This document shows positions 1 to 8,353 of a stretch of 64,000 bases of DNA, piece by piece. The stretch lies in NCBI RefSeq assembly GCF_001874525.1, contig NZ_LKAQ01000004.1, forward strand, positions 982,937 through 1,046,936, given 5' to 3'. The number at the start of each line of letters is the position of its first letter. Within the stretch, counting starts at the first letter, position 1. This DNA is from Pseudodesulfovibrio hydrargyri (lineage in GTDB: Bacteria; Desulfobacterota; Desulfovibrionia; Desulfovibrionales; Desulfovibrionaceae). The position numbers were made by a program, and so were the translations under genes. The notes beneath the pieces were generated by a model. That model made no database searches. It worked only from the letters and a program-made list of their open reading frames with translations, and was not told the origin of the DNA.

Positions 1-1306
1 TCACGTAGACGAGCAGAAATATCCACGGACCGTGGATGCTGGTCACGCTCAGCCCGTTGAGCACCAGCAGGGGGATGACGATGCAGACGATGGAGGAGGC
101 GCCCATGACGGCCATGATGAACCGGGTGTCGCCCGCGCCCTTGAGCCCGCCCATGTATACGATGGCAACGGCGTCCAGCAGGGTGAAGACCGAACAGTAA
201 CGCATGAGCACTTCGCCCATGATCAAAACCGCGTCGAAGTCGGCCCCGGCCGCGTCCCGGGGCCGGAACAGGTTGAGCAGGAACTCGGGCATGAACCAGA
301 AGACCACCGCCATGACCCCCATGTAGGCCAGGGCCAGATGCAGGACCGAATGGGTGGAGAAAGCGGCCCGGTTCGGATTGTTGTCGCCCATGGCCAGGCC
401 GACCATGATGCTTGCCGCCACGTGCATGCCGATGGTCGGCAGGAAGGCCAGGTTGTAGATGGAGAAGACCGCGCTGGTGGAGGCCAGCTCCACCGGTCCG
501 AACCTGCCGACGATAAAGACGAAAAAGGAGATGGCGAACATGTCCAGGAAGAACTGGACCCCGCCCGGCAAACCGAAATGAAGGAACCGGCCGAACAGCT
601 CACGGTCGAACCGCCATGCGGTCCGGACCTTGTAAACGGCTTCGTTCTTTTTGGTGAAGATGAGCAGTCCGTAGACGATCACAGGAACGATGAACCCGAT
701 GACGGTGGCCAGACCGGCCCCGGCAATGCCCATCTCCGGGAACGGGCCAATACCGTTGATCAGGCAGTAGTCCAGCGGCACGTTGATGAAGATCGAACCC
801 ATGCTGATGAGCATGACCGGTTTGGTCAGCCCGCGCCCGGCAAAGAAGTTGGACAGGCACAGGCCGAGCAGGCAGGGCAGGCTGCCCACAGTGAGAATCT
901 GGAAGTAAATAACCTCGAGCCGCTGGATGGCCGGGGGATGTCCACCCAGCCGGAACATGGGTTCGGCGAGAAACAGCAGGGCGGCCAGGAACAGCCCTGA
1001 CGGGACGCAGAACCAGATGCCCTGCCACAGGGCGCGCCCTACATCGGCCGGACGGCACGCGCCCGTGTACTGGGCGATGAACACGTTGACGTATTCGGAC
1101 ACGCCCATGAAAAAGGAAAGGAACAGGAAGGACATGACGTTCGCCGGCAGCGAGGCGGCCAAAGCCTCCAGCGAATAGTTGCCCAGAAAGATGCGGTCCG
1201 TGAAAGTCATGACCGTATTGGAGATCATGCTGACGACCAGCGGAAACCCTATGTTCAGAGCCTCCTTGTACCCGCCCTGCGCATGCCACCGTTTGACCAT
1301 ATTCAT
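1..1306 (-). CDS. MATE family efflux transporter (C-terminus beyond window edge)
   Basis: Inner-membrane multidrug/toxin antiporter of the MATE family, which exports organic cations against Na+ or H+. About 435 codons are visible from the ATG at 1306, starting MNMVKRWHAQGGYKEALNIG; the frame stays open to base 1, so the last part is missing. Repeated hydrophobic segments and the family-typical stretch PLVVSMISNTVMTFTDRIFL near the N-terminus support the call. The start has an AAGGTG ribosome site about 6 nt upstream; a second ATG two codons downstream is less well placed. It is transcribed divergently from a MarR gene 173 bp away, the usual layout for a locally regulated drug exporter. Substrate unknown. 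Confidence 0.88.
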   Translation of the reverse strand, partial: MNMVKRWHAQGGYKEALNIGFPLVVSMISNTVMTFTDRIFLGNYSLEALAASLPANVMSFLFLSFFMGVSEYVNVFIAQYTGACRPADVGRALWQGIWFCVPSGLFLAALLFLAEPMFRLGGHPPAIQRLEVIYFQILTVGSLPCLLGLCLSNFFAGRGLTKPVMLISMGSIFINVPLDYCLINGIGPFPEMGIAGAGLATVIGFIVPVIVYGLLIFTKKNEAVYKVRTAWRFDRELFGRFLHFGLPGGVQFFLDMFAISFFVFIVGRFGPVELASTSAVFSIYNLAFLPTIGMHVAASIMVGLAMGDNNPNRAAFSTHSVLHLALAYMGVMAVVFWFMPEFLLNLFRPRDAAGADFDAVLIMGEVLMRYCSVFTLLDAVAIVYMGGLKGAGDTRFIMAVMGASSIVCIVIPLLVLNGLSVTSIHGPWIFLLVYV

Positions 1307-1436
1307 TGCTTCACCTTGCGTCCTGCGATACCGCCCGGAAATCAGAGCCTGACCGCCCATGGCAACCTATCCCGGAGCGGCTCCACGGTAAAGCGGAATC
1401 ATTTCATTTCACCATCTTGAAAAACAACGCACAGCA

Positions 1437-1458
1437 TGCTATATAAAAGACTATAGCA
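1437..1458. promoter_or_regulatory. Inverted repeat, probable MarR operator
   Basis: TGCTATA, an 8-nt spacer and TATAGCA form a perfect 7-bp inverted repeat in the MATE/MarR divergent gap, 22 bp before the MarR start. MarR dimers bind palindromes of this size, so control of both genes is a reasonable inference. Confidence 0.55.
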
Positions 1459-1479
1459 ACCTGAAATAGTACCGGAAAT

Positions 1480-1995
1480 ATGGATTTCAAAACAGACTAC
1501 CTCTTTTTCGCGGACATGGCCCGGTTCAACCGCCTCTATGCAAAGGGATTGTCCAAGCGGCTTTCCTCATACGGTGTTCGGCCCGGCTACCTTGAGATTC
1601 TGTTCCGCCTGTGGGAGCAGGACGGCATTACCCAGAAATCCCTGCACAAGGGCATTGACGTGGAGCAGGCCACTTTATCCAACACGCTCAAGCGCATGGA
1701 GCGCGACGGCTTGCTGCTGCGCCAACGCAACCCCAAGGACCGCAGGCAATCCCTTATTGTGCTGACAGATACAGGCGCTGGCCTGCGCAAACTCGTGCAA
1801 ACGGCCATCGATGACCTGCAATCCGCGGTCAACGCCCGCTTGAGCGTCACCGACCGGCGCTATTTCCGCCGAATCCTGAAGCAGATGAATGAACACCTCT
1901 TTGCCGACCAGGACGACGCCACCCTTGTACTGCTCGACGAAGTGGATGAAACGGAACCGGTGCCCTTGATGCTTACGGATGAGATCGAGAGATGA
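1480..1995 (+). CDS. MarR family transcriptional regulator
   Basis: Winged-helix regulator of 171 aa. The helix-turn-helix lies around residues 45-75 (GITQKSLHKGIDVEQATLSN) and the wing around 80-100, with the family signature NPKDRRQSLIVLTDTG. The C-terminal 30 residues are acidic and not typical of the core domain. Placement beside and divergent from the MATE exporter, with a palindrome just upstream, suggests it represses the exporter and itself until a ligand binds. The ligand cannot be read from sequence. The start has no strong Shine-Dalgarno site. Confidence 0.88.
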   Translation: MDFKTDYLFFADMARFNRLYAKGLSKRLSSYGVRPGYLEILFRLWEQDGITQKSLHKGIDVEQATLSNTLKRMERDGLLLRQRNPKDRRQSLIVLTDTGAGLRKLVQTAIDDLQSAVNARLSVTDRRYFRRILKQMNEHLFADQDDATLVLLDEVDETEPVPLMLTDEIER

Positions 1996-2430
1996 CGCGG
2001 AACTGATCCACAAGAAACCACAAATGGGATTGCGGTGTTTATTTCCATGAACGACAGGCATTGCAGACCTCTTCTGACACAATCTTCCCCACAACACCGC
2101 ATGCATCCCTAAAATTTTTGCCTTGGCACTTATCCCCTTTGCTGGGAATTAATATTTACTCATTAACTTCCTTATTTCACCTGATATTTACGATTTGGTT
2201 GACTTTCCCTCTATTGACGGTCCGGTTTTCCACATGCTAACGCTTCGCCTCTCGCAATCGGCCGGAAAAGTCCGGTTTGTGTATTTTTTCGATTATTTTT
2301 TGTTGCGAAATCTGATATGTCATCCCTAATTAACAACAACGTCCCGTAATCCTTTTCCATAGGACTTTTTCTGGAATTTTTCTAGACAATGTAGGACAAC
2401 GTTGTACTTTGTTGACAATCTTTGACACCT
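1996..2430. other. AT-rich gene-free region
   Basis: No convincing ORF with a ribosome site is present. The stretch is clearly AT-richer than its surroundings and ends in dyad symmetries before the HTH gene. A TTTTCCACA at 2229-2237 fits the relaxed DnaA-box consensus, but it stands alone and I do not call an origin here. Confidence 0.5.
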
Positions 2431-2439
2431 TATGTCAAA
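2396..2439. promoter_or_regulatory. Two dyads upstream of HTH gene (probable operator)
   Basis: A 10-bp perfect palindrome ACAACGTTGT (2396-2405) is followed by TTTGACA-CCTTA-TGTCAAA, a perfect 7-bp inverted repeat at 2421-2439. The upstream ATG at 2432 lies inside the second dyad, which argues that translation starts further downstream and that the dyad is a regulatory site. Confidence 0.45.
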
Positions 2440-2470
2440 GAATGAACATCATAGGTCAGATTGCGACATT

Positions 2471-2722
2471 ATGGACAACTCAGATGCACCCAAGCCGCCG
2501 ACCCTGCTTACCGTGCGGGAAGTTGCGGACTATTTACGGGTACACCAGAGGACGGCCTACAGGCTGATTACCAACGGCACCATCAGGGCCATCAAGATCG
2601 GGAGCCAATGGCGCGTGCCCGAGCAGGCCTTGATGGAATTTATAGAGAGTGGAATGAAGGCCTCGGCCCCTACGGGCAAGAGAAAGGCCGAGCCGGATCA
2701 ATTCAAACTCCCACTGGACTAA
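2471..2722 (+). CDS. Small excisionase-type helix-turn-helix DNA-binding protein
   Basis: An 83-aa protein made almost entirely of a MerR/excisionase-like HTH (LLTVREVADYLRVHQRTAYR, then the wing-like TIRAIKIGSQWRVPEQALMEFI), the form found in AlpA/Xis and many single-domain regulators. A longer version from ATG 2432 (96 aa) is possible but that codon sits inside an inverted repeat and has no ribosome site. The gene ends 10 bp before the next ORF, so the two are probably co-transcribed. No phage genes are near, so it is more likely a regulator than an excisionase. Confidence 0.75.
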   Translation: MDNSDAPKPPTLLTVREVADYLRVHQRTAYRLITNGTIRAIKIGSQWRVPEQALMEFIESGMKASAPTGKRKAEPDQFKLPLD

Positions 2723-2732
2723 GGAGAGCGGC

Positions 2733-3137
2733 ATGTCCAAAAGAATGGTTGGCGGTTATGACGGGGGCGACCCTATCCTGAACGTTACCCTGCCCAATGA
2801 TTTCGGCCAGGACCTCGAGGTCACCGGCAAGCTCATTGGCGAAGAAATGTATTTCGATGACGGTACCGGCATGCTGACCATGGAAAAGCTGTACCGGGAC
2901 GAGGACGGCAAGCTCGCCTACGGCATCATCTCCGCCATCGGCCACGCCCGTGAGCGCCGCGCCTACAGCGTGGAGGAGCGCGAGGACAGCTGCATAGTCA
3001 CCAACGGCAGCCTCAGCCTCGAATTCAATTACGACGAGCTCTTCGAACTCCTGGCCGTGGCCCTGGAATCCGAAAAGGAATCCACCGCCAGCCAGGTCAG
3101 CGAACAAGTCCGCCGCAAACTCGCCGTGAACGAATAG
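2733..3137 (+). CDS. Conserved-looking hypothetical protein
   Basis: A 134-aa soluble acidic protein that I do not recognise. It has no signal peptide, membrane helix or cysteine pair. The N-terminal half looks beta-rich (DLEVTGKLIGEEMYFDDGTG); the C-terminal third is probably helical. A strong AAGGAG site precedes the ATG. It follows the HTH gene by 10 bp and is closed by a strong terminator, so the two form a short operon. Confidence 0.7.
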   Translation: MSKRMVGGYDGGDPILNVTLPNDFGQDLEVTGKLIGEEMYFDDGTGMLTMEKLYRDEDGKLAYGIISAIGHARERRAYSVEEREDSCIVTNGSLSLEFNYDELFELLAVALESEKESTASQVSEQVRRKLAVNE

Positions 3138-3144
3138 ATTTTTC

Positions 3145-3196
3145 TGAAAGCGCAATAAAAAAGGGGCCTTTTGGTCCCCTTTTTATTGCGCTTTCA
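3145..3196. terminator. Long bidirectional rho-independent terminator
   Basis: A near-perfect inverted repeat with 24-nt arms and a short T-rich loop. The arms contain an A6/T6 run, so both strands give a stem followed by U residues. It closes the operon ending at 3137 and could also stop leftward transcription from 3339. Confidence 0.85.
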
Positions 3197-3197
3197 G

Positions 3198-3272
3198 TGC
3201 TTCCGGCGACCGGGGCGCTGCCCCGGGCCCCGCTTAAGAGCCTTTTAGCGCCGCTTCGCGGTGTGCGTGCGA
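3198..3272. repeat. Degenerate copy of dispersed GC-rich intergenic repeat
   Basis: Contains the CCGGGGCGCTGCCCCGG dyad preceded by TCCGGCGA and followed by GCCGCTTCGCGG. The same modules occur near 33.2 kb and in part near 16.8 and 58.1 kb. The 3198-3338 gap has no gene. Confidence 0.5.
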
Positions 3273-3338
3273 ACGCGGCTAGTCCTGCTTTTTCTCGATT
3301 GGTCGCACCCCAACCATCTCTGCGGGAGCCCCCCCCAA

Positions 3339-4634
3339 CTACTTCAGATATTCGTGCTGGCCGGTGGCTTCCATTACCGAGGACCACCAGTCGGAGTTGA
3401 TGTTGATACGTCGGCGTTCGGTGGCCACGAGATCCAGGGGCAGGTGGACCATGCTCGACTTGAGGCGCGACACGACCATACCGGTCTTGCCCGCCATGGC
3501 CGCGTGCACGGCGTTCTGGCCCAGGAACCCGCAGTAGACCCGATCGCCCGCATTGGCCGGAACAGACCGGATCAAGTAGCTGGGATCGATGAACTTGATG
3601 TTGATCTCAAAATCCTTGGCCTGCGCGTAATCTTCAAGCTGGCTGACAATGAGGCCGCAAATATCGCCGAGTTTGGGGTTGCCGGAGGGGTCCCGTTCGA
3701 TCTCGGTGCCGAGCAGGTCCTGGCCGGCGCCTTCGGCGCAGACAATGATGGCATGCTTGCGTGCCTTGAGCCGATTTTCCACGGCTTCGAGCAGGCCGCC
3801 TTCTCCGGCCAGGCTGAAGGGCTGTTCCGGGACCAGGAGGAAATTGACCTCCTGCATGGCCAGCGTGGCCTGGGCCGCTATGAAGCCCGCCTCCCGGCCC
3901 ATGAGCTTGACCAGTCCCACGCCCATATCCACACCCGTGGCCTCCACATGGGCGCACTGGATGGCCTCGGCCGCCTTTTCCACGGCGGTGTCGAAGCCAA
4001 AGGATCGGGTGATGAAGTTGATGTCGTTATCGATTGTTTTGGGGATGCCGATAATGGCGATGTTGCGCTTGCGGGCCGAGACCTCGTTGACGATGGACTT
4101 GGCCGCGCGCATGGCCCCGTCGCCACCGATGACGAAGAGCACGTTGATGTTCAGCCGTTCAAGGGAATCGACAATTTCCACGGAGTCTTGCAGGCCGCGC
4201 GATGAGCCGAGAATGGTCCCGCCGAACTGATGGATGTGCGAGACGGTATCCGGGGTGAGCTCCTTGATGTCGTAGCCGTACTCCGGAATGAAGCCGCGCA
4301 GCCCGTTGGTGATCCCGAGCACGTGTCGCACGCCGTAGTGGTAGTGAGCCTCGTGCACGATGGCTCGGATGACGTCGTTGATGCCCGGGCAGATGCCGCC
4401 GCAGGTGACGATGGCGCACCTTGCCTTGGAAGTGTCGAAATAGACGCGCTCGCGCGGCCCGGCCTTTTCAAAGTCCTTTTGCAGGACATCGGCATTCAGT
4501 TCGGTCAGCTCGCCGGACGTGAGCATGAGGGTGGTGGGGCTCGATTCATCCACGAACCGCGCGCCCTTGAGCGGCGAATGTATCTTCGGCTGGCCGAGAT
4601 TCGGAATTTTAGTAACAAAATCGAAATGTTTCAT
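3339..4634 (-). CDS. ATP-dependent 6-phosphofructokinase, PPi-PFK-like clade
   Basis: Cytosolic glycolytic kinase that phosphorylates fructose 6-phosphate. 431 aa, longer than the ~320-aa E. coli type and like the group that includes plant ATP-PFKs. Key motifs: CGGICPGINDVIR (residues 78-90), GGDGAMRAA (170-178) and PKTIDNDI (198-205). In this family Gly in GGDG indicates ATP use, whereas PPi enzymes have GGDD; Lys in PKTIDND is shared by PPi enzymes and plant-type ATP enzymes. The mixture predicts ATP as donor. The next leftward gene upstream is a sugar kinase, 38 bp away, suggesting an operon. The donor assignment is inference. Confidence 0.9.
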   Translation of the reverse strand: MKHFDFVTKIPNLGQPKIHSPLKGARFVDESSPTTLMLTSGELTELNADVLQKDFEKAGPRERVYFDTSKARCAIVTCGGICPGINDVIRAIVHEAHYHYGVRHVLGITNGLRGFIPEYGYDIKELTPDTVSHIHQFGGTILGSSRGLQDSVEIVDSLERLNINVLFVIGGDGAMRAAKSIVNEVSARKRNIAIIGIPKTIDNDINFITRSFGFDTAVEKAAEAIQCAHVEATGVDMGVGLVKLMGREAGFIAAQATLAMQEVNFLLVPEQPFSLAGEGGLLEAVENRLKARKHAIIVCAEGAGQDLLGTEIERDPSGNPKLGDICGLIVSQLEDYAQAKDFEINIKFIDPSYLIRSVPANAGDRVYCGFLGQNAVHAAMAGKTGMVVSRLKSSMVHLPLDLVATERRRININSDWWSSVMEATGQHEYLK

Positions 4635-4672
4635 CGTATGTCACTCCGTATTTCGCCTTAAAGGACCGGTGG

Positions 4673-5686
4673 TCATTCCTGCCAGAAGGTCACCTGGGGC
4701 TCCGGCAGTTCGTTGACGGTTTCCTCAAGATCATCAGGGGTTGCCGTGGCCGCGCCCACCTGGGCCACGACCACGCCGGCCGCGTAGTTGGCCAATGTAC
4801 AGGCGGTCAGCAGGTCCATACCCGCGGCCAGAGCCAGGGCGGTGGTGGCGATGACCGTATCGCCCGCGCCCGTGACGTCGAAGACCTTGCGCGCAAAGGT
4901 CGGGATATGCCGGATGGAATCCTGGCCTTCGAACAACGCCATGCCGTCGGGTCCGAGAGTGATGAGCAGGTTGCGGCAGCCCAGCCGCCGGAAGATGGCC
5001 CGGCCCGCCTCGATGATGGATTCGCGGTCGGACACCGGCAGGTTCGCGCCCTCGCTGGCTTCCTTGGTGTTGGGCGTGAGCAGATCCACGCCCTGGTAGA
5101 GGTCGTAGTTCACGGTCTTGGGGTCGACCAGGACCAACGGCGGGGTGGAGCGTCCCTGGACCATGGGCATGAAGCGGTCCATGAACTCCCTGGAAATGAA
5201 TCCCTTGCCGTAGTCGGACAGGATGATCACCGGATAATCAGGCAGGTTTTCTTCAAGGATGACGAAAAGGGTGTCCATCTCGGCGGGGGAGAGGGGCCCG
5301 ACGCGCTCCTGGTCCACGCGCACCACCTGCTGGTTGTGGGCGATGATCCGGGTCTTGACCGTTGTCGGGCGGTCGCCGTCCTGGATAAGCCGGGTGCTCA
5401 GCCCCGCCTGCCCGCAGAGATCCTCAAGGACCTCGCCGTTACGGTCCGTGCCCACGGCCCCGATGAGTAGCGGCTTGCCGCCCAGGTCCGCAATGTTTCG
5501 GGCCACGTTGCCCGCTCCGCCCAGGAGGTAGGATTCGTCCTTGACCTGGACCACCGGTACCGGCGCCTCGGGCGAGATGCGCTCCACGCCGCCGATCAGA
5601 TAGTGATCCAGCATGAGATCGCCGATGATCATGACCTTATGCCCCTTGAGGGCTTTTACGGCATCCAGAATCATTTCATGTGACAT
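4673..5686 (-). CDS. rfaE1: D-glycero-beta-D-manno-heptose-7-phosphate kinase (RfaE1 type)
   Basis: PfkB-family sugar kinase making heptose 1,7-bisphosphate for the ADP-heptose branch of LPS core synthesis. Seen: VMIIGDLMLDHYL near the N-terminus, substrate loop GGAGNVARNIADLGG, and the DVTGAGDT anion-hole/catalytic Asp near the C-terminus. There is no cytidylyltransferase domain, so this is the stand-alone kinase half of the HldE fusion known in E. coli; a separate RfaE2 must lie elsewhere. I use ATG 5686, which gives the usual N-terminal length; an in-frame TTG at 5701 is possible, and neither has a strong ribosome site. Confidence 0.88.
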   Translation of the reverse strand: MSHEMILDAVKALKGHKVMIIGDLMLDHYLIGGVERISPEAPVPVVQVKDESYLLGGAGNVARNIADLGGKPLLIGAVGTDRNGEVLEDLCGQAGLSTRLIQDGDRPTTVKTRIIAHNQQVVRVDQERVGPLSPAEMDTLFVILEENLPDYPVIILSDYGKGFISREFMDRFMPMVQGRSTPPLVLVDPKTVNYDLYQGVDLLTPNTKEASEGANLPVSDRESIIEAGRAIFRRLGCRNLLITLGPDGMALFEGQDSIRHIPTFARKVFDVTGAGDTVIATTALALAAGMDLLTACTLANYAAGVVVAQVGAATATPDDLEETVNELPEPQVTFWQE

Positions 5687-5851
5687 ATCGTAAACAGCCA
5701 ATGTTTTTCCACTGTTGGTTCAAGTGTTTTATCAGATCATCATCGCGCGGGACGGCCGGTCGTTCTTCGCTGCGCGGCCGTGGCGTGATTGTTCATTATC
5801 ATTTCATGCTCACGATCGACCGCTTTGAACGGCCGACGAGGCCTCGCTGCA

Positions 5852-6769
5852 CTATGAGAACTGTACGCCGAACTTCTCCGCAACAGACCGCAAATCATCT
5901 TCAGCGGCGTAACTTACCGTCAATTTACCCTTTTCCGGTGATCCGGAGATTTTAACCGTAAGTCCCAACATATCGGAAAGCTCACCCTGGAGGGATTCGA
6001 GACGGGGATCGAGCGGCTTGGGCTCGGACTTGGTCGAGCGCGAGGGAGAGGCGGTCCCGATTTCGTCCGCTCCCGGAAGCCTGCCGTTCTGCTTGTAAAA
6101 GGAGGCCTGGGCCTCGGCCTGGCGCACGGTCAATCCGTTCTCCGCGATACGGCGGTGCAGCTCGGCCTGAGGCTCGGCGTCAAGCACGGCCATAATAGCC
6201 CGGCCGTGCCCGGCGGACAAGACGTTCTGCTGGATGGCCGTCTGCACAGGCTCGGGCAGGTTGAGCAGACGCAGGGAATTGGCCACGGCCGACCGACTCT
6301 TGCCCACCTGGCGGGCCAGTTCCTCCTGGCTCAAGCCGAATTCCTGCTGCAGTCGCTGGTAGCCGAGCGCCTCTTCCACGGCGTTCAGGTCCTCGCGCTG
6401 CAGGTTTTCGATGAGCGCGATGGCCAGGCTCTCCTGGTCGGTCATGTTCCGTATCAGTGAGGGAATTTCAGTCAGCCCGGCCTTCTTGGAAGCGCGCAGC
6501 CTGCGTTCACCGGCCACCAGTTCGTATTCGCCGCCCCCCAGCGGGCGGACCAGGACGGGCTGGAGCACGCCCCGGGTCTCGATGGAGGCGGCCAGATCGT
6601 TCAGGGCCTCCTCTGAGAACTCGCGCCGAGGCTGGTGCGGGTTGGGAGAGATGGCCCCAACCGGGATCAGGCGCACCTCGGCGGCATCGGCTGTGACCTT
6701 CTCGTCCTCGCGCACGCCGCCCAGCAACGCATCCAATCCACGGCCCAAACCCCTGTTAGTCGATGTCAT
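5852..6769 (-). CDS. parB: Chromosome partitioning protein ParB
   Basis: CTP-dependent DNA clamp that loads at parS and spreads to organise the origin for segregation with ParA. 305 aa. It starts with the ParA-interacting segment NRGLGRGLDALLGG, followed by the CTP-binding core with PNPHQPRREF and the arginine patch GERRLRAS, then the HTH (LSQEELARQVGKSRSAVANS) and a C-terminal dimerisation region. parA is on the same strand but separated by a short gene on the other strand, so the two do not form a simple operon. parS sites lie 1.4 kb away. Confidence 0.95.
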   Translation of the reverse strand: MTSTNRGLGRGLDALLGGVREDEKVTADAAEVRLIPVGAISPNPHQPRREFSEEALNDLAASIETRGVLQPVLVRPLGGGEYELVAGERRLRASKKAGLTEIPSLIRNMTDQESLAIALIENLQREDLNAVEEALGYQRLQQEFGLSQEELARQVGKSRSAVANSLRLLNLPEPVQTAIQQNVLSAGHGRAIMAVLDAEPQAELHRRIAENGLTVRQAEAQASFYKQNGRLPGADEIGTASPSRSTKSEPKPLDPRLESLQGELSDMLGLTVKISGSPEKGKLTVSYAAEDDLRSVAEKFGVQFS

Positions 6770-6858
6770 CTATCGCTCCTGTCTCGCTTGTAATTCATTC
6801 CTTGCCCAAAAAGGGTAGAGTGCCTATAACGCCCCGAAGATAACCCAAGGGAGCGAAT

Positions 6859-7284
6859 ATGTCAGATCATATCAACGAGCTTTTCGACAAGGACGGCAAC
6901 CTCATCGGCGCGTTGCTGACCGCCGCGGCCTGGACCGAGGTGCGCGATCAGGTCATGGCCGCGCTGGGTATCAGGGAGACCCCGGCAGTCCAGGAAAAGC
7001 CCGAACCCACGGCCGACTGGGAAATGCTCACCCAATACTGGGACTTCCCGTACCCGGTGGACATGGACGTGACCTGCGAACACTGCGGCAGCAGGACCGA
7101 AAACTGGTCCGAGGACGATCCGCGCCTATTCCGCCTGACAAGCGCCAACCTGGCCGGACTGGTCGCCTTCAAGTGCATGAGCTGTCAGGCAAAGGTGGTC
7201 AAAAAGCACTTCAAGGATGAGATCGTCACCGAATGCACCCCCTATCTGGAGGAAAAGCTTACCTCCAAGGAAGGGCGGTACTGA
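6859..7284 (+). CDS. Hypothetical protein with a C-x2-C...C-x2-C zinc-ribbon-like pattern
   Basis: 141-aa soluble protein. Residues 75-78 (CEHC) and about 115-118 (CMSC) form two CxxC knuckles that could bind one zinc. The N-terminus (MSDHINELFDKDGNLIGALL) is not a signal peptide. AAGGGAG precedes the ATG. It sits between parA and parB on the opposite strand, which is unusual for a gene in a par locus. I do not recognise the family. Confidence 0.7.
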   Translation: MSDHINELFDKDGNLIGALLTAAAWTEVRDQVMAALGIRETPAVQEKPEPTADWEMLTQYWDFPYPVDMDVTCEHCGSRTENWSEDDPRLFRLTSANLAGLVAFKCMSCQAKVVKKHFKDEIVTECTPYLEEKLTSKEGRY

Positions 7285-7349
7285 TCGCCGTCTGCTCACG
7301 CTTGCGCCGCCCGCTCATCACGGTGCGGCGCGGCTGTTAAAGAACCTGC

Positions 7350-8123
7350 CTAAGCCCCGGCCGTGGAGCTTCGCTCCACTTCTTGAGCCAGGGCGAGATA
7401 CGCCTCCGCACCCCGCGATTTGATATCATAGTTGATCACCGGTTTACCAAAGCTTGGTGCTTCGGAAAGCCGCACGTTTCTCGGGATGATCGTCTCGAAC
7501 AGGTGCTGCGGAAAAGCCTTGCGCACCTCGTTCTTGACCTGCCACGACAGCCGGTTTCTGGAATCGTACATGGTCAGGACCACGCCGAGGATATTCAGAT
7601 CCGGGTTGAGGCGTTTGCGCACCAGTTCGTAGGTCATGAGCAACTGCGCAATGCCTTCCAATGCGTAATACTCGCACTGCAGCGGAACGAGCAACTCGTT
7701 TGCAGCGCACAGGGCGTTGACCGTCAGCAATCCCAGCGAAGGAGGGCAGTCTATGAGAATAAAATCATACTGTTCGTCCACCTGTTCAACCAGTTCCCGC
7801 AGGTAGAACTCCCGTCCAAACTTGTCCACCAACTCGATCTCGGCACCAACCAAATCCTGGGTGCCGGGCAGGATGTCGAGGAAGGGCACCCCGGTCTGAT
7901 AGATGGCTTTGCCGACGTTCTTGGGCTCGAAAAGCACGCTGTAAATGTTCTCGCGCTTGTCGGCGGGATAGAATCCAAGCCCGCTGGAGGCGTTGCCCTG
8001 GGGGTCGCAATCCACCAGGAGAACCCGCTTTTCCATCACAGCCAGGGAGGCCGCGAGGTTGATGGAAGTGGTGGTTTTACCCACACCGCCTTTTTGATTC
8101 GCAATCACGATTCTTCTCGCCAC
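7350..8123 (-). CDS. parA: Chromosome partitioning ATPase ParA (Soj)
   Basis: Walker-type ATPase that drives segregation of ParB-parS complexes over the nucleoid. The GTG at 8123 with GAGGG upstream gives MARRIVIANQKGGVGKTTTS, the canonical start with the deviant Walker A motif at residues 11-17; longer upstream frames run through the parS sites and are unlikely. DFILIDCPPSLG is the Walker B region. About 257 aa, typical of chromosomal Soj. Two parS sites lie 50-100 bp upstream, so ParB probably also affects parA transcription. Confidence 0.95.
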   Translation of the reverse strand: MARRIVIANQKGGVGKTTTSINLAASLAVMEKRVLLVDCDPQGNASSGLGFYPADKRENIYSVLFEPKNVGKAIYQTGVPFLDILPGTQDLVGAEIELVDKFGREFYLRELVEQVDEQYDFILIDCPPSLGLLTVNALCAANELLVPLQCEYYALEGIAQLLMTYELVRKRLNPDLNILGVVLTMYDSRNRLSWQVKNEVRKAFPQHLFETIIPRNVRLSEAPSFGKPVINYDIKSRGAEAYLALAQEVERSSTAGA

Positions 8124-8172
8124 ATGACCCTCGCTTTCGAGCTGCATTTGATGCGTTCGAGACTCTGTCGCT

Positions 8173-8188
8173 TGTTTCACGTGAAACA
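8173..8188. promoter_or_regulatory. parS: parS centromere site 1
   Basis: TGTTTCACGTGAAACA, a perfect 16-bp palindrome matching the conserved bacterial parS consensus, 50 bp upstream of the parA start. Confidence 0.95.
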
Positions 8189-8207
8189 TTTTCCCGAAAA
8201 CAGGGAG

Positions 8208-8223
8208 TGTTTCACGTGAAACA
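8208..8223. promoter_or_regulatory. parS: parS centromere site 2
   Basis: A second identical perfect parS, 35 bp centre to centre from the first, about 12.7 kb from dnaA, consistent with an origin-proximal centromere. Confidence 0.95.
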
Positions 8224-8296
8224 ATGTCCTCTTGTCGTTTCAAATGTCGTAGGCTGAATGAAAAACAAAGGCAAGGGCCGGAAGGGGAAATGGGGG

Positions 8297-8332
8297 AAAA
8301 AGACACAAAAAAGGGCGGCTGACGCCGCCCTT
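8297..8332 (-). terminator. Rho-independent terminator after the epimerase gene
   Basis: AAGGGCGGC, loop TGAC, GCCGCCCTT (8311-8332), followed on the minus strand by a T-rich tract, 22 bp after the leftward gene ending at 8354. Confidence 0.85.
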
Positions 8333-8353
8333 GATGATCGTGATGATCAAAAG

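Noticed and set aside
2229..2237. TTTTCCACA as a DnaA box marking an origin at 2.2 kb
   Set aside because: A single relaxed match 18 kb from dnaA, without other boxes nearby.
7365..7381. GTGGAG-CTTCG-CTCCAC as a parA terminator
   Set aside because: It lies inside the end of the parA coding sequence and has no U tract.
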